DNA from: Candidatus Bathyarchaeota archaeon
GTDB lineage: Archaea; Thermoproteota; Bathyarchaeia; Bathyarchaeales; B26-1
Assembly: GCA_003662645.1 (NCBI GenBank)
Contig: QMYL01000057.1
Span: 1 to 6,534, forward strand
Direction: 5' to 3'
DNA: 6,534 nucleotides
The notes under the pieces were generated by a model. It was given only the letters and a program-made list of their open reading frames with translations, searched no databases and was not told the DNA's origin. Both the position numbers and the translations under genes were made by a program. Positions 1 through 5,254 of this stretch are shown here, one piece after another. Every line of letters starts with the position of its first letter. Within the stretch, counting starts at the first letter, position 1.

Positions 1-507
1 CCTAATCGCCTCATGCCTAGGCTTGATCGTCGGGTGGATCAGGGTGTAGACCCCCTGCAAAACTTCGTCGACGAGTGGGAGGCCCCACTTACCGGCCAGT
101 TCGACTAGGTAAGGCATCTCGTTGAACCTTCTCGGCAGGTAGTTTAGGTTCACCTGTAAATCGGCGAAGATGTGCGTAGCTAGGTAGGAGATGCTCCAGT
201 CCTTAACAACCTCCTGAGCCGCCCTCTCGAGGCTGTAGGCGGTCTTAACATCGTAGGGGCAGTGGTGGACGTGGGCCAGCTCGTGGCGGAAGTACCAAAG
301 TAGGAACCTATGGGGGTTGCAGCCCTCGGGGATTAGGTCGGGCCTCAAGTACACCGTTCCGTTCACAACGGTTAATGGAGCCGAGGAGAGGGGTTGATCC
401 TCCCCGCCGTCGAGGGAGAGCTTGACTGGTGGACAGTAGAGCTCGATCCACGCCTGGTTGAAAATTCTCAGTATATCTATCTGCCTTAACTGTTCGCCAC
501 GCTTCAT
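1..507 (-). CDS. Putative HExxH zinc metallopeptidase, MoxR partner (3' end cut by window edge)
   Basis: The frame is open from an ATG at 507 to the window edge, giving 169 residues with no stop, so the C-terminus is missing. The clearest signature is HELAH at residues 75-79, followed by a second histidine pair and PYD (81-86), a typical HExxH zinc-binding helix. A segment reading ADLQVN (115-120), about 35 residues further on, resembles the conserved helix after HExxH in the putative metallopeptidase half of DUF2201 proteins, which pair with MoxR ATPases. This family link is from memory, not a search. No signal peptide or membrane segment is seen, so it is probably cytoplasmic. Its ATG overlaps the stop of the upstream AAA+ gene (ATGA), so the two are probably co-translated and functionally linked. 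A VWA-like C-terminal domain would be expected beyond the window if the DUF2201 comparison holds. The gene is certain; the substrate is unknown, and peptidase activity is inferred from the motif alone. Confidence 0.8.
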   Translation of the reverse strand, partial: MKRGEQLRQIDILRIFNQAWIELYCPPVKLSLDGGEDQPLSSAPLTVVNGTVYLRPDLIPEGCNPHRFLLWYFRHELAHVHHCPYDVKTAYSLERAAQEVVKDWSISYLATHIFADLQVNLNYLPRRFNEMPYLVELAGKWGLPLVDEVLQGVYTLIHPTIKPRHEAIR

Positions 508-1736
508 CTCTTACGAAGGCTCCATGAGGTCGGTGTCTTCCATCCCATCTGGATGGATAACAACTCGTCAGGGGACAGTATATTCTCCTTAACCCACCTC
601 TCCTCGAGCTTCATCAACTCCTCAGCGAAGGTGACATCCTCAACGGCGGCCTCCCTAGCCAGCTTATATATACCCCTATCGAAGCCGTTCATCAACTGGT
701 CTAAGAGGGCCCACTGCCTCCTCACGTTCCGATCCTCCATCTTTATCCTCTCACGCTCGAGGAGTCCATGAAGGCTATCTATCAAGTTTCCAGTTCTAAC
801 TAAGGTAACTCTGTGGAGAAGAACCCAGAGGGCCATCCTGAATATATCATCCAGTTCGCAACTCCCATGCAGCCACTTCGCAGCCTTAGCCAGCCTAGTT
901 AAGGCGACCGTAGCCCTCTCACTCAAAGACTCCTTTATCATGCTACAGATATCCCTGATGAAGTGGCATCCCTCACATAGTGTTGGGGGCTTAACCTCCG
1001 AGAACTCCTTCTCCCTTATGCAGACTTGGAAGTCCCTGACGAGTAGGTTTATGTACCCTATAGTCTTGGGGTCAAGCTTTACCTCGGCCACCTCCCTCCT
1101 AGCCTCCTCCAGCTCCTCGAAGGATATAACCTGAGGCATAGAATCCACTATGTTCCAGTCGTACCTCTCAAGTAGGTCTTGGAGTTGGAACTTCTCACTC
1201 AGCGTTAGGAAGTTTAGGTATAGACAGACATCGAACCTGTCATAGAACGGCTGCGGATGGACGAATGATGCTGTATCCATAGGGTTCTCATTAGCAATCA
1301 GGGTGTAGTCGCCGACCTCAGACCTCTGCCCGTATGCCCAGACCTCACCGAACTGCATCATATGGTGTATGTTGGCAGTCGTGTACGGATTCAGCCTATT
1401 AACCTCGTCTAGGCCCTTACCCCTACTCTTGGTGAAGACAGCCCATAGAACACGTTCGACCCCTTCCCGCTCAAGGGATGGGATATGCAGCCGCCCAATA
1501 ACCTCACCTCTCTTAACCTCGGAGGCTCCTGAGATGACCACCATATCATCTCCGCAGACACCCCTCAACATTAAGAGCATAAGCGTAGACTTTCCAGCCC
1601 CCCTCGGGGCCCTGATGAGCGTTGTTGAGCGTGGATGGAGCTGGTTTAGAACCATGATCTGTATGGCCTCTTCATTACCGACGAAACGGGAGCGTATCTC
1701 ATTTTCGAGATCTATTATCTTAGACCTTAAGCCCAA
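504..1736 (-). CDS. MoxR-type AAA+ ATPase with a four-cysteine insertion
   Basis: This is a 410-residue AAA+ protein of the MoxR/Mg-chelatase-like clade. In order: Walker A at 43-50 (APRGAGKS); Walker B at about 108-114 (GLDEVNR), with the MoxR-type helix that follows; sensor 1 around 147-154 (IANENPMD); an arginine finger in YDRF (R167); and a sensor-2 helix near 270-290 with R274 in LSERA. Between the core and sensor 2 lies C239-x14-C254-x2-C257-x6-C264, a likely zinc or Fe-S site that is not part of standard MoxR proteins. Residues 310-410 form a charged helical extension. MoxR ATPases remodel or activate partner proteins, often VWA or metallopeptidase proteins; here the overlapping HExxH gene is the obvious partner. 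The TTG start is favoured because GGGAGG sits 7 nt upstream. The ATPase call is firm; the cysteine-cluster role is inference. Confidence 0.92.
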   Translation of the reverse strand: MGLRSKIIDLENEIRSRFVGNEEAIQIMVLNQLHPRSTTLIRAPRGAGKSTLMLLMLRGVCGDDMVVISGASEVKRGEVIGRLHIPSLEREGVERVLWAVFTKSRGKGLDEVNRLNPYTTANIHHMMQFGEVWAYGQRSEVGDYTLIANENPMDTASFVHPQPFYDRFDVCLYLNFLTLSEKFQLQDLLERYDWNIVDSMPQVISFEELEEARREVAEVKLDPKTIGYINLLVRDFQVCIREKEFSEVKPPTLCEGCHFIRDICSMIKESLSERATVALTRLAKAAKWLHGSCELDDIFRMALWVLLHRVTLVRTGNLIDSLHGLLERERIKMEDRNVRRQWALLDQLMNGFDRGIYKLAREAAVEDVTFAEELMKLEERWVKENILSPDELLSIQMGWKTPTSWSLRKR

Positions 1737-1743
1737 AGGTTGT

Positions 1744-1749
1744 CCTCCC
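1744..1749 (-). promoter_or_regulatory. Shine-Dalgarno for the MoxR gene TTG start
   Basis: On the minus strand GGGAGG lies 7 nt before TTG at 1736-1734. Its first G is the last base of a TAG stop (1751-1749) that closes the +1 frame of the small upstream gene. This overlap of stop and ribosome site fixes the rare TTG start and suggests that the upstream reading frame is translated to that point. Confidence 0.75.
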
Positions 1750-1904
1750 TACGCCGCTAATGCTGGGGCGGAGAATATGTTAAGCAGTATCCATAGTATG
1801 AATAGTAGGATGAATGAAAGCCCTAAAATTATGAATTTCATGAATTTGATCCTTCTCCTGAGTTGTTCGAGCCTATCCCGAAGGAGGACTGCAACCCTCC
1901 TATC
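1749..1904 (-). pseudogene. C-terminal membrane tail of the small upstream gene, in the +1 frame
   Basis: This minus-strand frame has no good initiation codon before an internal ATG near its membrane segment. It nevertheless encodes a coherent protein end: a basic amphipathic helix (DRRVAVLLRDRLEQLRRR), then about 21 hydrophobic residues (MKFIILGLSFILLFILWILL), then NIFSAPALAA and TAG. It joins the frame of the preceding small gene if one G is removed from the GGG run at 1904-1906, giving an uninterrupted helix across the junction (SETV then DRRVA). The joined product would be about 112 residues from the ATG at 2091, a tail-anchored membrane protein. The stop sits exactly at the Shine-Dalgarno of the ATPase gene, as expected in a packed operon. 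The break may be a real mutation, a sequencing error, or recoding. Alternatively only a 30-residue peptide is made from the internal ATG. Confidence 0.5.
1882..1901. repeat. Perfect 6-bp GC-rich hairpin at the frame break
   Basis: AGGAGG (1882-1887) and CCTCCT (1896-1901) form a perfect stem with an 8-nt loop. In the minus-strand transcript the stem begins within the TAG stop that ends the first frame of the small gene. It could stimulate recoding, or simply be a source of polymerase slippage. It is too short for its presence alone to prove function. Confidence 0.4.
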
Positions 1905-2091
1905 CCACGGTCTCGGACATATCCCTCTTGAGGTATATGGATTCCAATATGTCGGATGGCGAGGTCAACCCAGTCTGGGTCTTTATGTTGATATCCTCCC
2001 AGGAGATTATGTTCTTATCTATCTTAACCGGGTGGCTTTCAGCCTCTGACCTCAGGAATCTCCTGTATGTTTTACTGCTCATCTCAATCAT
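1900..2091 (-). CDS. Small uncharacterised protein, N-terminal part; probably frameshifted
   Basis: The frame encodes 63 residues from ATG at 2091 (70 if the TTG at 2112 is used) to TAG at 1902-1900. I do not recognise the family. The N-terminus is basic (MIEMSSKTYRRFLR), the middle is polar, and the end (DILESIYLKRDMSETV) is predicted helical. Codons (AGG, ATA, GAG, AAG) match the neighbouring genes, which supports real coding. The ATG at 2091 is preferred because a BRE/TATA-like element is centred about 24 bp upstream, the spacing of an archaeal leaderless transcript; no Shine-Dalgarno is visible, and the TTG at 2112 would lie inside that promoter. The helix seems to continue in the +1 frame into a membrane tail, so this is probably the first half of a membrane-anchored partner of the ATPase. 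It is the first gene of the operon. Function unknown. Confidence 0.55.
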   Translation of the reverse strand: MIEMSSKTYRRFLRSEAESHPVKIDKNIISWEDINIKTQTGLTSPSDILESIYLKRDMSETVG

Positions 2092-2110
2092 ATAATAGAT
2101 GGAGGGGTGC

Positions 2111-2124
2111 AATTTTTACCTTTC
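2111..2124 (-). promoter_or_regulatory. Archaeal BRE/TATA-like promoter of the MoxR operon
   Basis: On the minus strand GAAAGG (2124-2119) is followed directly by TAAAAATT (2118-2111), a purine-rich BRE plus an A/T box. The box centre is about 24 bp before ATG at 2091, so the transcript would start at or next to the start codon. Confidence 0.45.
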
Positions 2125-2300
2125 GTAATCGTTAGCCGGATGGACTTAAAGCCAGCTATACACGAGCTACACGCAGGTTAGGTTTCCCAGTTGAAGCATT
2201 GAGAAGTCATCATCAAGATTTGTAGATTTTATATCATCATTGAAGATGAGTGGAGGAGTTTAATAACCTCTAAAGGGAAAGGTGAAATGCTCATTATGAC
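2125..2300. other. Intergenic spacer without a recognisable gene
   Basis: Between the operon promoter and the transporter terminator there are only very short frames, such as a 13-codon plus-strand frame at about 2140. No tRNA-like fold, long inverted repeat or additional strong promoter was seen. The minus strand contains clustered TGATGA motifs around 2205-2245 but no matching CTGA boxes. Confidence 0.4.
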
Positions 2301-2312
2301 AAAATAAAAAAA
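2301..2312 (-). terminator. Oligo-T terminator after the transporter gene
   Basis: The minus strand reads seven T, one A, four T, starting about 10 nt after the TAA stop of the membrane protein. Archaeal RNA polymerase commonly terminates at such U-tracts. It separates the transporter transcript from the downstream MoxR operon, which has its own promoter. Confidence 0.6.
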
Positions 2313-2322
2313 GAGGTGATGT

Positions 2323-4383
2323 TTAGTAGGTTGCTGTGGCGATCAGGTAGAGGTGGGATAGGAAGTAGTTCAACCCTTCTCCGCCGAGTAAGCCTACTGC
2401 GAACGGCTGCAATATCTCATCATAGGCTTTGGCTCCCATAGCCCTTACGACGATCAGTTTTATTATGAGGGCGTAGAGGACGACGCTATGCCAGTAGTAC
2501 ATGATCTGGTCACATACCAGTGGTAGAGCTATAGGAGTTAGAGGTAGAGCTGGATAATACCCCCTAATTATGTAGAGTATCCATGGGAAGATGAACCAGA
2601 AGATTATGTATCCCCAAACCTTCATTTGGTTTGCTGGATCAATGGGCCAGTCGCCCCAACCCGTTCCTCCCACACCACTGTAACCTGGATAGGATGGCCA
2701 CCAGAATGGACCCCAACCATCAAGCGGGTTCTTCGTCCATTTAGCTCTCAGACCCCACATGTGACCGTATATGGGGAAGAGTGGATATGATATGACGCAT
2801 GCGAGGACTGCGCCTATTATCCCTGCGATGAGTATGTCCCTTGTTCTAGTTCCTGTGAAGTCAGCTATCTTGTAGCCCTCAAGCATTACGCCGCCTGTCC
2901 ATGTACTGCTCCATAATCCATGGTAGAACCAGTCCGTGACCATCATGCCGGGAACCGTCATTAACAACCCATTTCCAGCTGTGTATATATCTACCCCTGC
3001 AGCAGCCCCAGCTAATGACATTGCGTAGCCGAAGCTGGCGTTAGCCATACGGCAATAGCTACAACCGGCATGCCAGCTTGTCTCCGCTCTCGTCCGCAGA
3101 TACCCAATGTAGATGAATGATATCATGAGGAATATTGTAAAGGCTACTGTGAATGATGTTCCAATAGCTGTATAGAAGCCTATAAGGATTAAACCTAAGA
3201 GTGCGGTTATGATTATTGATATCCTATATGGAACAGCCTCCTTAGCTTCAAGTTCTGGGTTGGGAGTGGCTATAGCCTTCAACTTAGCTACAACCTCCCT
3301 CCAGTGGGAGATCATGGGCCATAGTGCTATACTTATGAGCATAGGAGGTATCCAGCTCCAGACGCCCATACCCATGGAGTACGTTGGGTCTATACCATAG
3401 TAGCTGCCCTCAGCAGCATACCACCACGCACTAGCCGCTACATTCGGGTCTCCCTTCCCCCGGGTTTCGACGAGTGTAGACCACTCCCAACCTCCAGTGA
3501 AGTTCCCTGATACGAAGATTGGTAGGTATATATCCCATATGGCAATCCAGAACACCAAGTAGCTTATTAAGAAGTCAATTGGCAGAAGTAATGCTATGCC
3601 GAGGGCACCATATTGTGGGAAGAGGTTAAAGTTGAAACCAGCATAGGGCCATCCTAGATAGACGGTCTTACTTGTTATTAACCCTGGAATACTGACCTTA
3701 TAGTAGCTGAGATATACTGGTAAGAACCACAGGAAGCCAACTATAACACCCAACCAGAGCCATTTCGATCTTAGAAGCCTAGGTCTCTCTTCATCAGTAG
3801 CTGAATACTCTATCACCATATTTATCGGTATAGCCATTGGGAATGGTAACGCCTCCACATCCACATACGTCCTACGCAGGGTAGTCGTCAGGAAGATTAT
3901 GAATAATGCTTGAACCAAGCCATAGGACATCCAGAAGCCGAGCTTTGGACCCCAACCAGACCAGTCTACAGGCCCTCCATAGTATAGATCCTGAACCTTA
4001 GTCCATGTGATGTTTCCCCAGACATAGGATGGTAACCCCATCTCATAGGCTCTATTAATCGCAGCCGCACCAGGCCATGGAGTGATCAGGAGAGCCATTC
4101 TCCCCTCAAAGGACATTATGGTTAGGGGTACAGCCACAGCCCACATGACGTAGATGACAGCTAGCTCCTGCCTTGTGAACCTTCTCCCTTTCAAAACACC
4201 TATCAGAACCAAGTTTAACAGGATCATCATGAACGTCGCTTCAGCTATTCCACGAAACCTCCAGAGATCACCAAGAACTCTAGCGAAGCCGCTGAGCGCA
4301 TATAGTATCGGTAGACCGATTATCAACGTTATTAACCCAAAGATCAAAGCCCTCGTTGTTAATCCTCGTTCCATCTCTTCCAT
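2323..4383 (-). CDS. Large polytopic membrane protein, OPT-superfamily-like transporter (DUF6785/DUF6784-like)
   Basis: This 686-residue protein has roughly 12-14 hydrophobic segments (for example about 14-34, 47-64, 73-92, 148-169, 207-226, 258-283, 386-427, 517-536, 587-606 and 629-648). The motif ALPFPMAIP at 178-186 resembles the conserved LPFP motif of oligopeptide (OPT) transporters, and GLLGGEGLNYF near 664-674 resembles an OPT C-terminal motif. Proteins of this length and pattern are annotated as DUF6785/DUF6784 in archaea and bacteria; that assignment is from memory. It would sit in the cytoplasmic membrane and may move peptides or metal chelates, but the substrate is unknown. An intracellular-looking HAGCSYC segment (438-444) and a Trp/Gly-rich loop (555-580) are notable. 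The ATG is supported by AGGAGGAG (4399-4392), 8 nt upstream. It is transcribed alone, with an oligo-T terminator after it. An ATG three codons further in is a possible alternative start. Confidence 0.75.
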   Translation of the reverse strand: MEEMERGLTTRALIFGLITLIIGLPILYALSGFARVLGDLWRFRGIAEATFMMILLNLVLIGVLKGRRFTRQELAVIYVMWAVAVPLTIMSFEGRMALLITPWPGAAAINRAYEMGLPSYVWGNITWTKVQDLYYGGPVDWSGWGPKLGFWMSYGLVQALFIIFLTTTLRRTYVDVEALPFPMAIPINMVIEYSATDEERPRLLRSKWLWLGVIVGFLWFLPVYLSYYKVSIPGLITSKTVYLGWPYAGFNFNLFPQYGALGIALLLPIDFLISYLVFWIAIWDIYLPIFVSGNFTGGWEWSTLVETRGKGDPNVAASAWWYAAEGSYYGIDPTYSMGMGVWSWIPPMLISIALWPMISHWREVVAKLKAIATPNPELEAKEAVPYRISIIITALLGLILIGFYTAIGTSFTVAFTIFLMISFIYIGYLRTRAETSWHAGCSYCRMANASFGYAMSLAGAAAGVDIYTAGNGLLMTVPGMMVTDWFYHGLWSSTWTGGVMLEGYKIADFTGTRTRDILIAGIIGAVLACVISYPLFPIYGHMWGLRAKWTKNPLDGWGPFWWPSYPGYSGVGGTGWGDWPIDPANQMKVWGYIIFWFIFPWILYIIRGYYPALPLTPIALPLVCDQIMYYWHSVVLYALIIKLIVVRAMGAKAYDEILQPFAVGLLGGEGLNYFLSHLYLIATATY

Positions 4384-4428
4384 AATTTTTTCTCCTCCTT
4401 CTCCAGCATTTCTTTTTCAGCCTCCTAC

Positions 4429-4442
4429 TATTAAGATTTGCG
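4429..4442 (-). promoter_or_regulatory. Candidate promoter of the transporter gene
   Basis: On the minus strand CGCAAA (4442-4437, BRE-like) precedes TCTTAATA (4436-4429, TATA-like). Start of transcription about 25 bp on, near 4407, would give a leader of about 24 nt containing the strong Shine-Dalgarno. The TATA match is imperfect. Confidence 0.35.
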
Positions 4443-4454
4443 GTTGTGCAACGG

Positions 4455-4662
4455 GACGTGGCAACTTAAGGTTTAGGTTTTTTGGTTTCTTCCCGGATAG
4501 GTCTTCTCATGTTCGGTGTTGGGTTTTGGTTGAGAGGCTTAGGTTGTTTGAGAGGAATAAGGTTCTGGCTTGGCTATGTATTTTCAGACATGGGAACCTA
4601 TTCTGCGACATCTTCACACATCACTACGACAACCTAAGGAGGAAACCTTAGGTTGTCACGTC
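4455..4662. mobile_element. MITE-like element or insertion-sequence remnant with 20-bp terminal inverted repeats
   Basis: The left end (4455-4474) and the reverse complement of the right end (4662-4643) agree at 18 of 20 positions, with consensus GACGTGRCAACYTAAGGTTT. ACGT at each edge could instead be a 4-bp target duplication, leaving 15-bp repeats matching at 13 of 15. The 208-bp interior contains a plus-strand frame with coding-like codons (GAG AGG, GTT CTG, TGG). It runs through the left repeat and stops with TAG inside the right one, ending in HHYDNLRRKP, a C-terminus reminiscent of DDE transposase ends (YYNxxRPH type). This resemblance is weak and no family can be named. The element lies between the two divergent promoters. 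It fills most of the 329-bp gap between genes at 4384-4712. An alternative is a regulatory region with repeated binding sites. Confidence 0.5.
4628..4657. repeat. Perfect 12-bp inverted repeat with 6-nt loop
   Basis: GACAACCTAAGG (4628-4639) is the exact reverse complement of CCTTAGGTTGTC (4646-4657), separated by AGGAAA. No T-tract follows on either strand, so it is not a classical terminator. The right arm is the right terminal repeat of the putative mobile element, and the left arm is a second copy of the left-end motif. It lies about 25 bp upstream of the TATA box of the plus-strand membrane gene, so it could also serve as an operator. Confidence 0.7.
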
Positions 4663-4675
4663 TGACCGTGGAAGA

Positions 4676-4689
4676 TAAACCTTTAAATT
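4676..4689 (+). promoter_or_regulatory. Archaeal TATA promoter of the 148-residue membrane protein gene
   Basis: TTTAAATT at 4682-4689 is preceded by a purine-rich TAAACC BRE-like stretch. The box centre is about 26 bp before 4711-4713, so transcription would start at the GTG start codon and give a leaderless message. Confidence 0.55.
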
Positions 4690-4712
4690 GGTTCTCTAAT
4701 TATTGAATTAGT

Positions 4713-5159
4713 GTGGTTGGGATGAGTCCGGGGTTCAGGAGGTTTCAACGTGGGTTCACAGACTTGACGTACTTCTGCGATAAGGTCTATCGTAGGCTGA
4801 GGAATTTCCGACCTTCCCCAACCGTGATCGGGGTGATCCTCGTCGGGGTCTCCATATTCCTACTTGGTGGTGGGGTCTACGATATACTGATACAGCCCAT
4901 ATCGATCTTCCCAATGAGGGGGAGGCTCCTTGTCTGGTACCCCCAGAGGATACATGAACAGTTCCTCACGGAGAGCATAGACGTCATGATCCTATACGCC
5001 CTAGGGGTTGGAGGCCTAATATTCATCTACTACAGCACGAGGTACTTCAGGAACCCGAGGCAGGCAACCATTCTGATCTTCATAGGGATAACCCTAACGA
5101 TCTTGGCGTTCATAGCCCTCGAGGCGTTACTATACTGGAAGATCTACGGGAGCGTGTAG
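4713..5159 (+). CDS. Conserved-looking three-helix membrane protein, possibly Ost3/Ost6-like
   Basis: This 148-residue protein has a basic N-terminus (residues 1-34, with RRLRNFR) and three hydrophobic segments at about 37-57, 89-108 and 116-142. The positive-inside rule places the N-terminus and the RYFRNPRQ loop in the cytoplasm and the 58-88 loop, with FPMRGRLLVWYP, outside. The arrangement recalls small archaeal proteins I associate with the membrane portion of the oligosaccharyltransferase subunit Ost3/Ost6, without its thioredoxin domain. This is a tentative memory-based link, and the safe name is uncharacterised membrane protein. GTG at 4713 fits a leaderless transcript from the TATA at 4682; ATG at 4722 is the alternative and lacks a Shine-Dalgarno. 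The next gene begins about 95 bp downstream with its own possible promoter, so it may be a single-gene unit. Confidence 0.75.
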   Translation: MVGMSPGFRRFQRGFTDLTYFCDKVYRRLRNFRPSPTVIGVILVGVSIFLLGGGVYDILIQPISIFPMRGRLLVWYPQRIHEQFLTESIDVMILYALGVGGLIFIYYSTRYFRNPRQATILIFIGITLTILAFIALEALLYWKIYGSV

Positions 5160-5183
5160 GCTGCAGGCTGAAAAACTGAAGGA

Positions 5184-5198
5184 GTGAACTTTTATCTT
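5184..5198 (+). promoter_or_regulatory. Candidate promoter of the mtnA-endA operon
   Basis: GTGAAC followed by TTTTATCTT (5190-5198) resembles a BRE plus TATA box and predicts a start near 5219, leaving a leader of about 36-50 nt. The T-rich stretch could also help to end the upstream transcript. Confidence 0.35.
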
Positions 5199-5254
5199 AA
5201 TCCTCCAGAATTAGGAATTAGTCTAAACTCCCAGAGAATTGGATACGATGCCAT

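Noticed and set aside
1369..2049. Long plus-strand open frame opposite the ATPase and small gene
   Set aside because: It is antisense to convincing AAA+ motifs, has low-complexity Ser/Arg/Leu content and no family resemblance; it is the shadow of the minus-strand genes.
2140..2181. Short plus-strand frame starting MDLKPAIHELHAG
   Set aside because: Only 13 codons, no ribosome site or promoter, and no continuation in another frame.
2205..2245. Possible C/D box small RNA on the minus strand (TGATGA motifs)
   Set aside because: No CTGA D boxes at suitable spacing and no closing stem were found.
4154..4383. Plus-strand frame antisense to the start of the transporter
   Set aside because: It is a shadow of the transporter N-terminus; only its continuation past 4384 lies in non-coding DNA and is considered as an element remnant.
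4628..4657. Perfect hairpin as an intrinsic terminator
   Set aside because: Neither strand has a T-tract after the stem, and no gene on either strand ends just before it.
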